This document shows positions 12,790-25,583 of a DNA stretch of 64,000 nucleotides, in pieces (within the stretch, counting starts at the first letter, position 1; every line of letters starts with the position of its first letter). The translations under genes and the position numbers were made by a program. Under the pieces are notes generated by a model. That model had not been told where the DNA came from, did no database searches, and was given only the letters and a program-made list of their open reading frames with translations. Source of the DNA: Sialis fuliginosa (lineage: Eukaryota; Arthropoda; Insecta; Megaloptera; Sialidae); the NCBI GenBank assembly GCA_961205875.1, contig OY540818.1, positions 12,312,761 to 12,376,760 of the forward strand, in the 5' to 3' direction.

Positions 12790-15700
12790 TATGTATGAAA
12801 ACCGATTTTTACTAAATCGTTATTTTGATATAATTATCCATTTTAACCTTCCTTGAATTCATTTTGACTATTTTCTCTATGATGTGTGTGTCAGTCTGAA
12901 GACGCTGTAACTCCAAAATAACAAGACATAGAACAGTAAAATTGTGTATTTAAGATCGATTTTCTTCAACGATCTTACAATTGGAAATATTTGAATTTTT
13001 TTTGTTATTTTTGTAACGGTAGAAATTAGGAAAAAAATGTTTTAAATAAAAATTGTAGAGAATATTATTTATTATCTTTTTTTTTTAATTAATAGAAAAT
13101 AATCGATTTTTAAATTATATTTCAAATCATACAAAAGTTGTGAAGAACGTTTATTTTTACCCCATTAATTTTTTTCATTATCATTAAACACCCATTGCAG
13201 CTTTTTTCTTGTAAATTTAAATCCCACAATCAGTTGTAAATTGTATCCCCGATTTTGAACATGAGAATCCAATTGAAGTAATACAATTGTAAAACAATTG
13301 CAATCAGTATATTATTTGTTAGAAACCCTAGGACGTGATTTTAAATTGAATTTATATCCTGTAATTACTTGAGTAATTACACTGAAGATTTTAAAAATAT
13401 AAAATCAATCATTCAGCTCTTAAATTTATATCTACAGTTTTAAAAGTTATTTTGTGTAATGCTTAAAGATAATTACTCTTATTTTTTAATATGAATATCA
13501 CTTTTTTGCTCAAATTGTGAAGTACTAAACATTCGTTAAAATAACTCCAGTAATCATCTGTAGAAACCCCTTTTAATATATCAATTCTACAATGTAACGG
13601 ATCATATATCCATTAAGTAGGCCACTATATTTATTTCAATTTTCTATAAATATATATGCACAATACCAATTGATTCATAATTTCTTATAACTTCATCATA
13701 ACTTATAACAAATCTGTTGCTTTATATGAAAACCCATTAGGTAACTTTAGTGAAGGACGGCCCAACAGATGCTATAAACAACAATGTGTCCACTAATTAG
13801 ATAAGTAGATTTATCTGGGTTAATACTTTTACTACCTTCTACACACTTAACTACAAATCTCAACATTGTCTTAATTTGGGAAGGTGTATAAATATTTAAA
13901 AGGACTTCCGGTTAAATTATTTTTAATAAATGAGTTGAAAGGACAATTGTGATCGAAATGTTGTTTAAAAGGTTACGGACTCGATTCCTTTACTTGTTTG
14001 TTGTTTGACCTTCTGGCATTGAACACTTACCATAAATATAATGTTTAATCGCTTTTGATATTCATGAATCGATAATTGAATATTCGGAATTGCAAATGCT
14101 GAATATTATTGCAGTGTCAAGGGAAATTCTTTGATTCAATCTGTCTCATTTTATATACAGTAGAACTATATTATTGAATCTCGTTGAAGAGACCTCGCTT
14201 GAATAATGATATTTATTATGTGGAATTTGTTATACAGTAATAATATATTTAACTGAAACAGTCGAACGTTTAAATATCAGTCGAAATGAATTGAAATGGA
14301 TCGACAGCCTGTGATATTTTTTAATGTTTCTGATGCATGTATTTATGTGTATATATGTGTGTTATTTTTTCCTATGAGTCCTAACTTACAGGACAGCTTA
14401 TATATTGTCATTTTTATTTCTTCTATAAATGTCGTAGTTTCATCTTGTAAGAATGACCATTCTGTCTTCCTTGAATAGATTGTCAGAGAGTTTATTTTCT
14501 TTGTTGAGTATATCGTTGCCACAAGTGTAGAATGAAGTTGATTTTGAAAACTTATACAAACAATTTTATGTATTTTGCACGTTTACAAAACAGTCTAACT
14601 TCAGAGAAGCTTAGATCAACTATTTCCTCTGAATTTTAATCCTACAAAATAGGTACGTACATAAACCTATATGGTGCACATTCTTTAATTTGTATTCATT
14701 CAAATTCCACACATAGCACATATTGCATGATATATATAGTTTTAAAAGAATTTATAAACGATTTAAATAAAAGTTGGCATTGATTCGAATACACTTAACA
14801 AAATTTCACAATGTGACAAAAGACATCCGCAACTGCGGTGGCCATAAATATTATAACAAATCACAAGAGGGAAAACAAATTATCCACACGAATTCTTTAT
14901 CTATGTTGATCACATAACTCATTACAGTCTGCAAGTGTACTTCATTTAGTACCCTTTAACTGCTCATTAATTTGTGTATCTTACACAATATGATACGAGT
15001 ATATTCAGAACAGGGGTTATTTTAAGAAAATTTTTCAACTGCAAATGCCTTCTTTTTTTGCTTTTTTGCTCCATACTTATATTTCTCTCTTACAAATTAT
15101 AGTGACTTTTTTACACTTTCTTATATTTTTCTTTCTACTTGCATTAGCTTTTACAACTACAGTTTTCATTTTTGGAACTGCAGAAACAAGCTACAACTAC
15201 ACACTAAAATAACCCTTGATTCAGAAGCTAAAACGAGTAAATCCTCAAAGCAAATTGAAGAGAATATATTTTTTGTATATACAGCAGTCCTCAATCTGCG
15301 GATCTATACCCAATGATAATTTCCATTTTGTAACAATTTGTTAAAAATTATACCTATAGTTATAATTTATCGATTAGAAACCTCATTCAAAGTGTTTTTC
15401 TTTTTATTTATTGATTTTGAAAATAATTCTAAGGTATAAAAAAATACTTTTCTCAAAAAGTTGATAAAGATACTTCTCGCAATGAAAGGGTTGAGATGCA
15501 TACAAGAATGTTTGTTTATTCTTGCAGCTTATGAATACGTAATGCGTTAGCGTGTACACTTACTTCTTTTTGTTGCTGAATTATTAATAAATATAAAGGC
15601 TAACGTTGAAATTTAATATTTATTAAAACAAACAATATATATATGGTCTTTTTGTGAATTATCGTCGTCGGAATTTATTGCTGGAGATGTTATTTTCACG

Positions 15701-17160
15701 TGTTTGAAAATCTCTGTCGTGAAATTTATGTGTTTTTCATGGTAACATATCTAACAAGTTTTTGTATATTAAATATTTAAGTGTGTATACTTAAAGTTTT
15801 TTAAGTATATACACATAAGGAAGTAGTTACATGTATAGGTACATATTTTACTTCATATGTCGTCAAATAGTAGAAAATGATGAACAAAAATTTTATTTAA
15901 AATTATACTGTTGGACATCATACATAATATATAAATAAAATACAGTTAAAAGTAAAATTTAAATAAATATTTCTTAAACTTAAAAAGATACTTTAGATGG
16001 TAAGTACATCACTTTCGATTTTACAATCGAAGAAAGGTATACTTTTTTCACTGCAATTAATAGTAAACTTTTACATTTTTTGCCAGTCACATGTCAAATA
16101 TAATGTTACAATGATATAGTTTTTTACACTATTGATTAGATTGTAATGCAAAATTAGTAGAGCATAAAAAGGTATAATACAATTAAATTGGCTACTTCTT
16201 GACAAACTGAAGTCTATGGAAAGGATTTTAATTTGTAATTTATGTACGAATTAGAGCATGTTCTAAATACTGAACAATGTATTTGCAATATATATCTACC
16301 TGTACATATGTTTCGTGTTTAATTCCTGTGTATTAAATTATACAATTTCATTGCAGCTGAATTCACATTATACAATATATTTAGTTGTTAAAACGGTTAA
16401 GTCCACTTATTTATCGATTTACTAATTTTAAAGAAGTTTTGAAATTTTATTTAATGTATTTCTTATTCGAACACCAATATATTTTAAATTTAAATTTAAA
16501 TAAATAAAAAGTGTTTCTCTTTTTATTAATCTGATGAACTTTCTTCATTTTTCTTCTTCCCATTAATTTTAATCTCCTGGATAAAGTTTATTTAACAAAA
16601 GTCTAAAAGTAAAAAAGCCGATACACTTTTTCTGGGGCGGATTCTTAAATTATTAATTTGAAAAATACGAAATACAAAGTGCTTATTACAATACTTTAAA
16701 ATTTGTTAAAAGTGTAATTCTATTGAATTTATTAATTTTACAGTATGTATGAAAAATCAGAAACATAAATAAAGATGAGATCAAAATATATGTGAATGAA
16801 TAAAATAATTATGAGTAAACCCTGACCTAAGACCACGTGTCTATTTGAATACCTATTTCATATACTGATTATAATAATTATTATAGGTACGTCAGAAGTC
16901 CCCACAATTATCCAATCGACCACAAATGACATAATTATCATAATTAAAACTGTATACATAATAATTTGTCGTCCTGTGCATTGCGTGTCGCACCGGCATT
17001 GTAGTCGACACCATGGGCAGCTCCTAAAAATGTCCTAAAAAATTATATATGCGTTTTTTTACCAATTAGTAGTTTTAGGCTAACTTAAGCAAAAAAATTG
17101 AAAGTTATTCTATTAAACTAAGCTTCTGGGCTGTTGTATTATTTCACTTAACGTTTTGAC
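12790..17160. other. non-coding AT-rich DNA
   Basis: No exon or mobile element boundary that I can support. A small GC-rich patch at 16972-17022 (TGCGTGTCGCACCGGCATTG) is unexplained. Confidence 0.6.
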
Positions 17161-17952
17161 CAGGGCTGTGGAGTCGGAGTCGGAGTCGAGGAGTCGGAGT
17201 CGGAGTTTTAGTAATTTTGAGTGGAGTCGGTAAAAAGGTACCGACTCCGACTCCTTTAATTAAATAATGATTTTTTATTTTTTTACACACTTATTATTTT
17301 TTGTTTGTTTTGAATTTTGAAGTACAATGAATTGAAATTTTCAATTACGGCCGGAACCAGAATCACCGTAACTATTTTCTCATTAATTTTGATAAGACTT
17401 TGTACATTTGTAGTTCAAGGGATATTTATTATTTGTACGTGCCTAAACAGCTATTGAAGGGGTAAAAACCACCCTCAAAATTTGAATTTTAAATACTTTA
17501 TAATATGTTATTAATTCATGTTACCTTGGATACAAATGCAACTAAATTCAAAAGTTTTATTTCTGACAAATCCCATTGCAATTTTTCATATACATATTAA
17601 AAATTATTTAAAAAGATATTAAAGAACATGGAAGTCATGTATGGTTCTCCGTACCGATATTTTAAATTGTATGCGATTTTCTTAAGAATTTTTAAAAAAT
17701 TGTAATTATTTATTATTATTTGCATATTTACTTTAATAGAATTTTAGGAAAATTTCTTTTCCATAAATTTCAAATGTTCAATTAATATAAGTAAATTAAA
17801 AATTCACGTAATGGCGACGAAATGCTTTGTGCTAGCTTTTTGTACCATAAAGAGTCGGAGTTGGAGTTGGAGTCGGAGTCGGAGTCGGACAGTAAAAAAA
17901 TAAAGGAGTCGGAGTCGGAGTCGTAGGTTTTTGTACCGACTCCACAGCCCTG
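17161..17952. mobile_element. hAT-like non-autonomous element with exact 8-bp target duplication
   Basis: The ends are CAGGGCTGTGGAGTCGGAGT and GTACCGACTCCACAGCCCTG, with GGAGTC hexamer runs just inside both. GTTTTGAC flanks the element on the left (17153-17160) and right (17953-17960), an exact 8-bp duplication as made by hAT transposases. The 792-bp interior has no transposase frame. Confidence 0.93.
17165..17250 (+). repeat. GGAGTC tandem hexamer array, left subterminal
   Basis: Runs of GGAGTC follow the left terminus (GTCGGAGTCGGAGTC...), with the complement CCGACTCCGACTCC a little further in. A matching array sits at the right end (17852-17943). Subterminal hexamer arrays are typical transposase-binding regions. 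Confidence 0.8.
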
Positions 17953-17960
17953 GTTTTGAC

Positions 17961-19454
17961 TCTCATGTCGGAGTTTTCTTCAGAAGTTAATATTCAATTT
18001 CACCAATCTATGTTATTCTTAAGAGACTTGTAATGCTGAGATCTGATTGGTATATTAGGAAATTTCCTAGGCTGTCAGAACTAACATACTTTGATGAAAA
18101 GTGTACCGATTCGTTTTATTTTATTTTCAACTTAAAAAGTTTGAGAATCACTGATCTAAGATAATTTGTTAATAGGGAGATGATTTTTTTTACCTATTTT
18201 GTTTTAATTTTTCTTAGAATCGATACCTAGTAAAAATAAATGGGTATTATCATATATCATAATGCAACTGGTATTTTTTAAATTACAATTTTAAGCATTA
18301 TTACTTTTGAGTTGTTTAATGTTCGTGTCATATTTTCTCCAATTATAGCCGCCACTGATGTGACCTTATAACAAACCACGGAAAAGGTTTCACAGTTTGC
18401 GGTTTTAATACTCAAGAGGATTATTTGGTCCCTGTCTAACTATACTTTGGCGAACAAGTATTACATAAACCGTTTTAATACTCGGACAAAAGTTTTATAC
18501 ATAAGCTTAGAATGTTTTTATTTAACCTTTTTTTAATTCTTTACAGCTCCAATTTAATAATACTTTAACGATTTATAAAAATATTATTGTTCGGCGGATT
18601 AAAATGAAATTATACTACGCAGAAACAAAAAGAAGGTTCAACTTAAAACAAACGATATTTTGGTTAATACGGAGAATATGGGTGTCCCGACGTCACAACT
18701 GTCAAAAACACGTATGTAGTTATTCAGAATAGAGTTGGTGCTTTAATAATATACACTTTAACTGTCCTTGGTTAGGACAATCTATTGGGGCGAAAGGGGG
18801 TTAATATAGTATAATAATTCGAGCAAGGAAAATATATTTTTTATCTCCGGAAGAAATAATCACAATCAATTTTCATACGAAATTTTTTTTAGGGCGAGAG
18901 TAGAACACACTTTCAAGCAGAGCCTGCTTGGGGTGTGCAATAGATATCTTATATAGTCTATTGTATATTAAAGTGCAACCCTTAAATACATATAGCCGAC
19001 CTTCAATATTTCGCCCCCTGAAAAAATTCTGGTGTGGAAAATCTGTACATGACAATATATATACGTAACGGCAACTAGGATTCCTTGCGTCCCCGAAAAG
19101 GACCTATATCAGCGCCCCCCCCCCCCATATTTAGAAAAAATAAGTAACAATAAACGGGAGCCAATTTTGCCAACCTTTAGCTACGCCTCTGTATTTTACA
19201 TAAATATGTACATGATAAACAATCAAAGTTTACCATGAAATATCACACAACTATACGAGAATCGTTAACACGCGAAACGAAAGCAAAAAAACTACGTTTA
19301 TCAAAAACTACCTATTTTATACGCTCTGCATGTTTGTATGTATGTATGTTATAATTGTGTATCACAATTTATTATTGATCGTTAGTTATTTTGTAGTTTA
19401 TATTTATTTATGCATGTGCTTTGTTGATGTTATTTTGTTTGCTCGTTTATACAG
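17961..19454. other. non-coding DNA before the first recognised mtd exon
   Basis: No exon seen. Fragments that look like old transposon ends occur at about 18350 (GCCGCCACTG) and 19100-19195 (C-run followed by TTTAGCTACGCCTCTGTA). Confidence 0.6.
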
Positions 19455-19514
19455 ATCCCGAAGGGCTTCCCAGGATGTCACCCATGTAGTCCGACCAGAT
19501 GGTCAGTATGTACG
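19455..19514 (+). CDS. mtd: mtd exon 1 of the recognised series (N-terminal region)
   Basis: Acceptor TTATACAG precedes the exon and donor GTAAGG follows it. The reading SRRASQDVTHVVRPDGQYV starts after one base that completes an upstream codon, and the last two bases (CG) complete Arg with the first base of the next exon. It is a basic, Arg/Ser-rich segment before the LysM domain, with no recognised domain of its own. Since it starts in mid-codon, at least one earlier coding exon must exist. Confidence 0.8.
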
Positions 19515-19564
19515 GTAAGGTTATTTATTTTATTTTTATTTTTTAATGCATTTGAATATTTCTA

Positions 19565-19830
19565 TGTCCGGTATTATGAGCAAAAGCTATCTGCAGGGTA
19601 TTAAATATAAATGACAGCCCACTGCATAGATAGTTCTAATGAATGGCATTGTTTATATGAATGACCTTAACGCATGCGCGTTAAGTAGAAATCAGCGATC
19701 TAAAAGTAGTGGTGACAAGTGTACCTCATAAAATGCATGACATTTATATTATTATTTTATTACCACTGCTCTAAATTCTGGAGCAAAGTCATAACGATTT
19801 AACACCTCGTAGATAGAGCTTACACTGAAT
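19565..19830 (+). mobile_element. PIF/Harbinger-like MITE, copy 2, truncated
   Basis: It starts TGTCCGGTATTATGAGCAAA, the same end as the copy at 57446. Its core (CATGCGCGTTAAGTAGAAAT and GGTGACAAGTGTACCTCAT) matches copy 1 at 3457. The right terminus is missing, apparently cut by the palindrome that begins at 19831. Confidence 0.65.
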
Positions 19831-20021
19831 GAAATATCGTTCATTTATATTACGAAACGCGTTCAACAACCATGAATTCATAGTAATAATGAAGAAATAC
19901 TTTATATTAAAGTAAAAATTCATTACTTTTTTACTTTTAATGAATTTTTACTTTAATATGAAGTATTACTATGAATTCATGGTTGTTCATTGCGTTTCAT
20001 AATATTAATGAACGATATTTC
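19831..20021. repeat. 191-bp near-perfect inverted repeat
   Basis: GAAATATCGTTCATTTATAT on the left pairs with ATATTAATGAACGATATTTC on the right, and pairing continues inward through the CATGAATTCATAG stretch to a short loop near 19930. It is probably a small foldback transposon inserted into the copy-2 element. Confidence 0.8.
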
Positions 20022-20609
20022 TTTCTATGTAGCAATTTTTTATAATACTCGACTTTAGTATGATGATTGTATTTAAATTAAAATGATTGTCGATACGGAA
20101 AAAAAAAATTACTACTACAATAGATTTGGAAATTATATTGAATTTTGAAAAGTTTGGGTCTTCAGATGTAGAAGTTCAATAGATATGTATAATATTTTAA
20201 TCTTGATTTTTTTTTCTTCGTATGGATAATCATAATTTTTTATTAAGCCTTAATCTTTAAAACAAACAAAAGTGTGCAATTTAGAACATTTATGTTTATC
20301 CACATTTTGACACTATATTATTTAAATAATACTGACCAGTTGATAATAAATTGAGTAAATGAACAAATTCAAAATGTAAACAATAAAGCTAAGGCGTATT
20401 TGGATCAAAATATTATATATGAAAACAACATAAGTAAACCAAAGCAATTAACTTGTTTGAAAGTGATATAAAAAAATGTTAGGTATTGATTCACCTTATT
20501 TACCTATGCATTATTCTTGGAATATTTAAATTACAAATTTTAATGAAATTGACTACGTATTTAAATATGCGAAAATAAAGATTATTAATAAAATATTAAT
20601 TTATTTCAG

Positions 20610-20716
20610 GAGCAAGAGTCGAAGTGTCGACCACGGTTTCTCAAGTCCATTCGACTTAGAAGCTTTACGTTCAAAAGTTGAAGGAAGAATCGAATCAGTT
20701 GATAAATTAACAAGAG
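20610..20716 (+). CDS. mtd: mtd exon 2
   Basis: Acceptor TTATTTCAG, donor GTAAAT. The 107 nt translate as RSKSRSVDHGFSSPFDLEAL, then a charged segment ending KLTR, and finish with the first base of an Asp codon completed at 25531. No recognised domain; the segment lies just before the LysM domain. Both neighbouring junctions keep the frame without a stop. Confidence 0.85.
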
Positions 20717-21104
20717 GTAAATTATAATTTTTATTTTATAAATTTATATTTAATTCTTTTAACTAAGCAATGGCGAAAAGTTATTTCGTTGATACATATA
20801 TTAGTATCTTCAAAAAATAATATAAAACAAAGAATTTGTATAACTTTGATATGTACTGCAAAAGATTTCTAAATGAAGAAGAATATTATGAAATATTTTT
20901 CGAAACATTATATGTTATCATAATAAGACACTGGATAAAATTCCCAGAAAATCATGTATTATAAAAATCCGTTCCTTACAAAAATAATGAAATAAAAAAC
21001 ATACATACTTACCTATAACCTGATAGTAAGACCACCTACAATTTTTTTGTCAGTTATATACCGACTGGATAGAAAAAAGTTAGTATCAAATTAAAACGAC
21101 AGTA

Positions 21105-21690
21105 GTATGGTATTTAGTAGAAATCAACGGTCTAAATACAGTGGTGATGATATAAAATTGTACACTATTTAAAAGATAGCAGCTTTACATCTACATATGT
21201 ATATATGTATTAATATATAAAATTCGAAAATTATCGTACGTTTTTTTAGTATTTATTATAAAAGGAGTTGAATGAATTTTATATCATTCGAAAGGTACTG
21301 CCATAGATGTGCACAAAAAAATCATGTGTGTATGTTGCCGTTAAAGCAGGTAAAATAAAGTTAACATACACACGATTTCCCCTTTTCGCTGTTTGTTTAT
21401 TACCCTCATATCGTTCAACAGCATAGCAATACTCCTAATGCCACCAAGCGGCAAAAATAAATAGTTTTGGGTTTCTGTCAAGTATACGTATAGAGATTTC
21501 AATTCGCGTTCGCGTTGGAAATTTTTGTTGTAAAAGCAGGTTAGGTTAGATTAGGTACTGTGTTATAGATGTGCACAAAAAAAATCATGTGTGTATGTTA
21601 CCGTTAAGGCAGGTAAAATATTAAGCGAATTTCGACCATAGGCAATACTAGTTATTATTAAATTACCACTGCTCTAAAAATTGAATAAGT
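21105..21690 (+). repeat. decayed PIF-like core interrupted by a duplicated segment
   Basis: GTAGAAATCAACGGTCTAAA at about 21117 and ACCACTGCTCTAAA at about 21664 match the core of the TGTCCGG family. Between them, a segment with ATAGATGTGCACAAAAAAA and CATGTGTGTATGTTRCCGTT occurs twice in direct orientation (about 21293-21357 and 21553-21618). Confidence 0.55.
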
Positions 21691-22444
21691 TCTTTTTTAA
21701 TTTAAAATTTATTGAATAGGCGATTTTTAGCTATAATTTAAAATAAAATAAAACTCCAATGTCCTCTACAGGAGTACGCTATATTTGTCAAATTTTTTTG
21801 GGTCCATCTCTTACAAGACTAATCCGAAGTTTTTGTGATATATATTTCTAGAGTGTTATGTTCCAACTTTTTTTATCCACCCAGTATCTTTTAGTAGAGT
21901 TAAAGAAGTCAAGTTACTTTTCGTAGAACTTTAGTGCGATAACTGAGTTAGCTATATCTTTAGATACATCCTTGATGTAAAATGATTAGGAACACATATT
22001 ACATTTTCTAAAAAGCATTATACTCAATGAAGAGAAAAATTGATTTTGAAAGTACGTGTGCTGAAGGCATTGATAAATTACATTATTCCAAAGTTCGATC
22101 AGGTAATTTATTTCAGATATATTTTGTAAACAAAATATGGTGCTGTTTTTCTAGACTATTAAGTATATAAACTTATCAACATAAATTGTGGCTTATTCGG
22201 CGAACACATTATATTATGTATTAGTATTATATATTGTAAATTGACAAAAAATAAGATCCATTATTAGATTCTCATTTTAAAAATCAAAGATACCATTAAA
22301 ACACCAGATATAAAAATTCGTAACATTTTATTTTGAACACCCAGTATATTTTTCTAGTAGTCGAAAAGAACAAAAATTAAATAATCCCTGATTAATAAAC
22401 ACGTAATTAACAATTAATTATTTACAATTCTGAATAACTATCAA

Positions 22445-22680
22445 TGTCCTCCGCGTGACAAATAACAGGAAACAAAGCGTGGTGTCAGTGCGCCGGAATT
22501 TAACTCTTCTTCCTAATTTCCGCGCACAAATCGCTAATTATTATTGTCATAACCGTAGCAAACGGCGCGGAAGATACGGAGAAAAAAATGAATTCGTACA
22601 TGCGTCCAATGACATAGTTCGTCGCTTGTGTCATTTGTGGGTCAGTAGACCGTGCAATCAGCGCGACACACGCACGCTTG
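22445..22680. promoter_or_regulatory. CpG-rich island in mtd intron 2, possible alternative promoter or enhancer
   Basis: A run unusually rich in CG dinucleotides (CTCCGCGTGAC, GTGCGCCGG, TTTCCGCGCAC, AACGGCGCGGAAG) within very AT-rich intron. GCGCCGGAAATT-like arms are repeated in opposite orientation around 22490-22530. No exon with a usable frame and donor was found. The regulatory role is inferred from composition only. Confidence 0.35.
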
Positions 22681-22681
22681 T

Positions 22682-22712
22682 ACACACACACATTCACACA
22701 CACACACACAGA
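22682..22712 (+). repeat. CA dinucleotide microsatellite
   Basis: Interrupted CA repeat (ACACACACACATTCACACAC...). It inflates overlapping spurious open frames. Confidence 0.9.
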
Positions 22713-22781
22713 CAGAGGCGCGTATACAAGGAAGGGGTCCTAGGGGTCATGACCCTCCTCCAAAAATTAAAGAGATACACT

Positions 22782-23466
22782 CAGAGCTGGCCTTTGCAAT
22801 TCTGGCGCCCCAGGCGAGATTTTTTTCGACGCCCCCCCCCCCAAAAAAAAAAAGAAAAAAAGCGTGTGAGAAAATTATCGAAATGAATAAAATGTATAGA
22901 AAAATAAAAAATACCATTAAATGCACTTGTTATTAATTCATTAGTGTAATATAATAATATAATATAACATATTATTGATAAATAATATATAATATAACCA
23001 AAATTATATAAAAGATTTCTTCCTGGCTTTCATGTCTCAAGATTGAGGTTTGCTACGACTTTATTTTCAATTGAAAGAATAGCCAAATTATTCAACCTAT
23101 CTTCTATCATAGCCGATCACAAATAAGTTTTTATCAATTTTAATTTACTAAAATTTCTTTCACCACTAGCTACACTAACCGGAATTGTTACAAGAATCCG
23201 CAAAACTACCCACAGATTTGGCACTTTGCTTTTCAAGTTTTGTAAAAAAAAAATTTATAAATAATTTATTTTTGATATTAAGCATTTTATTAAGTAAAAT
23301 GAATTATTTTGCAGAAAAAATCAAAACTATTATTCAAAAAATATATACATCTTAAATTTGGCGCCCTATAACAGAACATAGAAAATAAGTTTAAAACAAT
23401 TGGCGCTCCCACGAAATTGGCGCCCCAGGCTGTCGCCTGGGTCGCCTGGCCGTTTGGCCGGCCCTG
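22782..23466. mobile_element. hAT-like non-autonomous element, GGCGCCCC-rich ends
   Basis: The left end CAGAGCTGGCCTTTGCAATT and the right end GGCCGTTTGGCCGGCCCTG are inverted, with GGCGCCCCAGGC inside both. ATACACT flanks the left (22775-22781) and recurs at 23469-23475, an approximate 7- to 8-bp target duplication. No intact transposase. Confidence 0.7.
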
Positions 23467-24220
23467 CCATACACTATAGATATAAAAAAATCCAAAAGTT
23501 ATTTAAAGTAGTCAGATGAGTTTAAATCACTATGTATTAATAAATTATCAACTACAAAATCATTTGAATAAAAATTGTATATTATGATAATTAGCTGCTT
23601 GACACGTAGAAATTAATATTGACATATTATTTTTAATATACCTAATTAATATTGAGCATTGCTAAAATAATTATTTTATATGAATTATAGGGAATTGATT
23701 TGACTTCATGTTTAGTTGTTATCTCTCTTTACTACCGTTTAATTTTTTTAAATAAACAATTAATTAAAGAATTTGCAGTCAAGAAAATGTTTATTAATTA
23801 ATTTTTTTGCAAAAACTAAATTATATATTTTGAGATTTATTATAGATACGTTTATTTCAAATATATATGCTGCTATTAGAAAGTGTTTTTTTCTAAAAGT
23901 TAAATTTATAAAAAAATTCTGTATGACCCCCTCTTATAAGTTAGGCTGTGTACGCGCCTGCACACACATACACACGCACAGATAAACACATATCATATTT
24001 ATAGAGGCCAGGGTCGTCTTAATAGAATAGCACAACAGATAGAGAGCCTCATCCAGAGGTGGACTAAGAAGACTGGGGGAGGAGGTGCTAAGATTGTAAT
24101 ATATTTTTATTGTAAAGTATAGAATATTTTATTTTATACAAAAGTTTAGACATAAAGTCTCGAAAATGTTGTATCGTCTAACTAAACTATAATTTTTAAT
24201 TAACTTTTATAAAAGGCGTG

Positions 24221-24430
24221 TATACCATTCGGTTTTAAAATTTTCGTTTAAAAATATCTTCTTCTTTAACCCTAAAAGTAAAAAGGTGTGCCTTTCAATA
24301 GTTTCGGAAAAATACCCCCGTCATCAAAATGGATTTGAATATTTGAATACTTATACATAGTTTTATAGTATTATCGGGGGTATTTTTTCGAAACCATTGG
24401 AAGATAAAAATCGAATACCCGAATGGTATT
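24221..24430. repeat. 210-bp foldback repeat
   Basis: TATACCATTCGGTTTT pairs with CCGAATGGTATTA, and an inner pair GGAAAAATACCCCCG with CGGGGGTATTTTTTCG closes the hairpin. Probably a small MITE in mtd intron 2. Confidence 0.75.
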
Positions 24431-25530
24431 AAACTCCCTTGTTAGATTAGACTTGAATCTAATCTCTGTTAAAGAGACTTATTATTAGAGCCTCTTTAAT
24501 AGCGACACGCAACGACTATTAGAGGCTCTGTTCGAAAATGTAATTATCAAAAAGGAAACTGTCTTTCAGGATTTATTTTTCTTAAAAAAATTTCCCCCCT
24601 TACGACGAGGTCATAGACAGTTGCCTAATTTGCCTACTGTTCTTTAAATATCAACTGCCCTAGTTACAAAAATAATTAATACTGCTCTTTATATTGATGA
24701 CATTTTTTAAATAAAATAAATAAATAAACCGTCCAGAAATAAAACCGAATAATTCTCTCTCCCTCCAAGAATTCGTATCGTGATTAAATAATTTTTTCCC
24801 ATTTTTTTTTCAAAAGAAATAATTTAATTTAAATATTAAACGCGATAGTACCAACCTTTACAAAATCTATACAGTATAATAGTAAGTAGGTACACTAATA
24901 AATTATTTATATTTATATATTATATTCTTTACGTCAGTGAGCTATTGTTTACATTTATCATCATCAGTTTAACAGTACGAGAATGTTTTGTAGCATCATG
25001 TACAATGTAAATTGTACATAATAGTTCTTGTTTTATTATATTTGTGCATTTAGTTCAAGTTTTGTTGTCTAGAATCTAGTAAGATGAAAGTTGGACAATT
25101 TTTAAATACACCAATCAAGAACAGTGTAACGAGTGTAACGGAGTGACGTATTTACGGTTAAAACTAACCTAAAATTAATTAAAAACAAATTATTTTATGT
25201 TATAAGAAGCAAAATGAATAAATATGAATTATTAATTATCAAAAGTTTATTTATTTATTTAAACAATAGTTATTGATAAAAAAACTGTAAAAACTATGTA
25301 TTTTAATGCAGTTTTAAAATTGACATCCAGATAAATATATTCTTCGGATTTTATATTGTATGTGACATATTTTAAAGAAATGTTTGACGAAAACTGTGAA
25401 GTAAAAATTATCGGTACATATTTAAGTGGTTTTATTGTATTTTTTAGTGTCTATAAATTAGGTACATATCTATTACATTATAATTATTTTCCATCACTTA
25501 TAAATATTAATGATACCTTTTTGTTTTCAG

Positions 25531-25583
25531 ATGATGCCGAAAAGAAGAAAATTGAACCACCCATTAACACTATAACATACACA
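25531..25583 (+). CDS. mtd: mtd exon 3 (start of the LysM domain)
   Basis: Acceptor TTGTTTTCAG and donor GTAAGT are both strong. The 53 nt encode DDAEKKKIEPPINTITYT, a basic linker ending in the Y-T that opens the LysM fold (normally YTV). The V comes from the next exon. A 4.8 kb intron precedes it. Confidence 0.9.

Larger units (their letters stand above)
19515..20609 (+). other. mtd intron 1 with nested repeats
   Basis: Starts GTAAGG and ends TTTCAG. It contains the PIF/Harbinger-like copy at 19565-19830 and the hairpin at 19831-20021. The rest is AT-rich without further structure. Confidence 0.8.
20717..25530 (+). other. mtd intron 2 (4.8 kb)
   Basis: Starts GTAAAT and ends TTTTCAG. It holds a decayed PIF-like core (about 21105-21690), a 65-bp direct duplication, a CpG-rich island (22445-22680), a CA repeat, a hAT-like element and a foldback at 24221. 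No exon in phase with mtd was found. Confidence 0.75.

Noticed and set aside
22455-22936. Overlapping 143- and 94-codon + strand frames
   Set aside because: They run through the CpG-rich island, a CA microsatellite and the end of a hAT-like element. The protein is low-complexity (His/Thr and Lys/Pro runs) and no family is recognisable.
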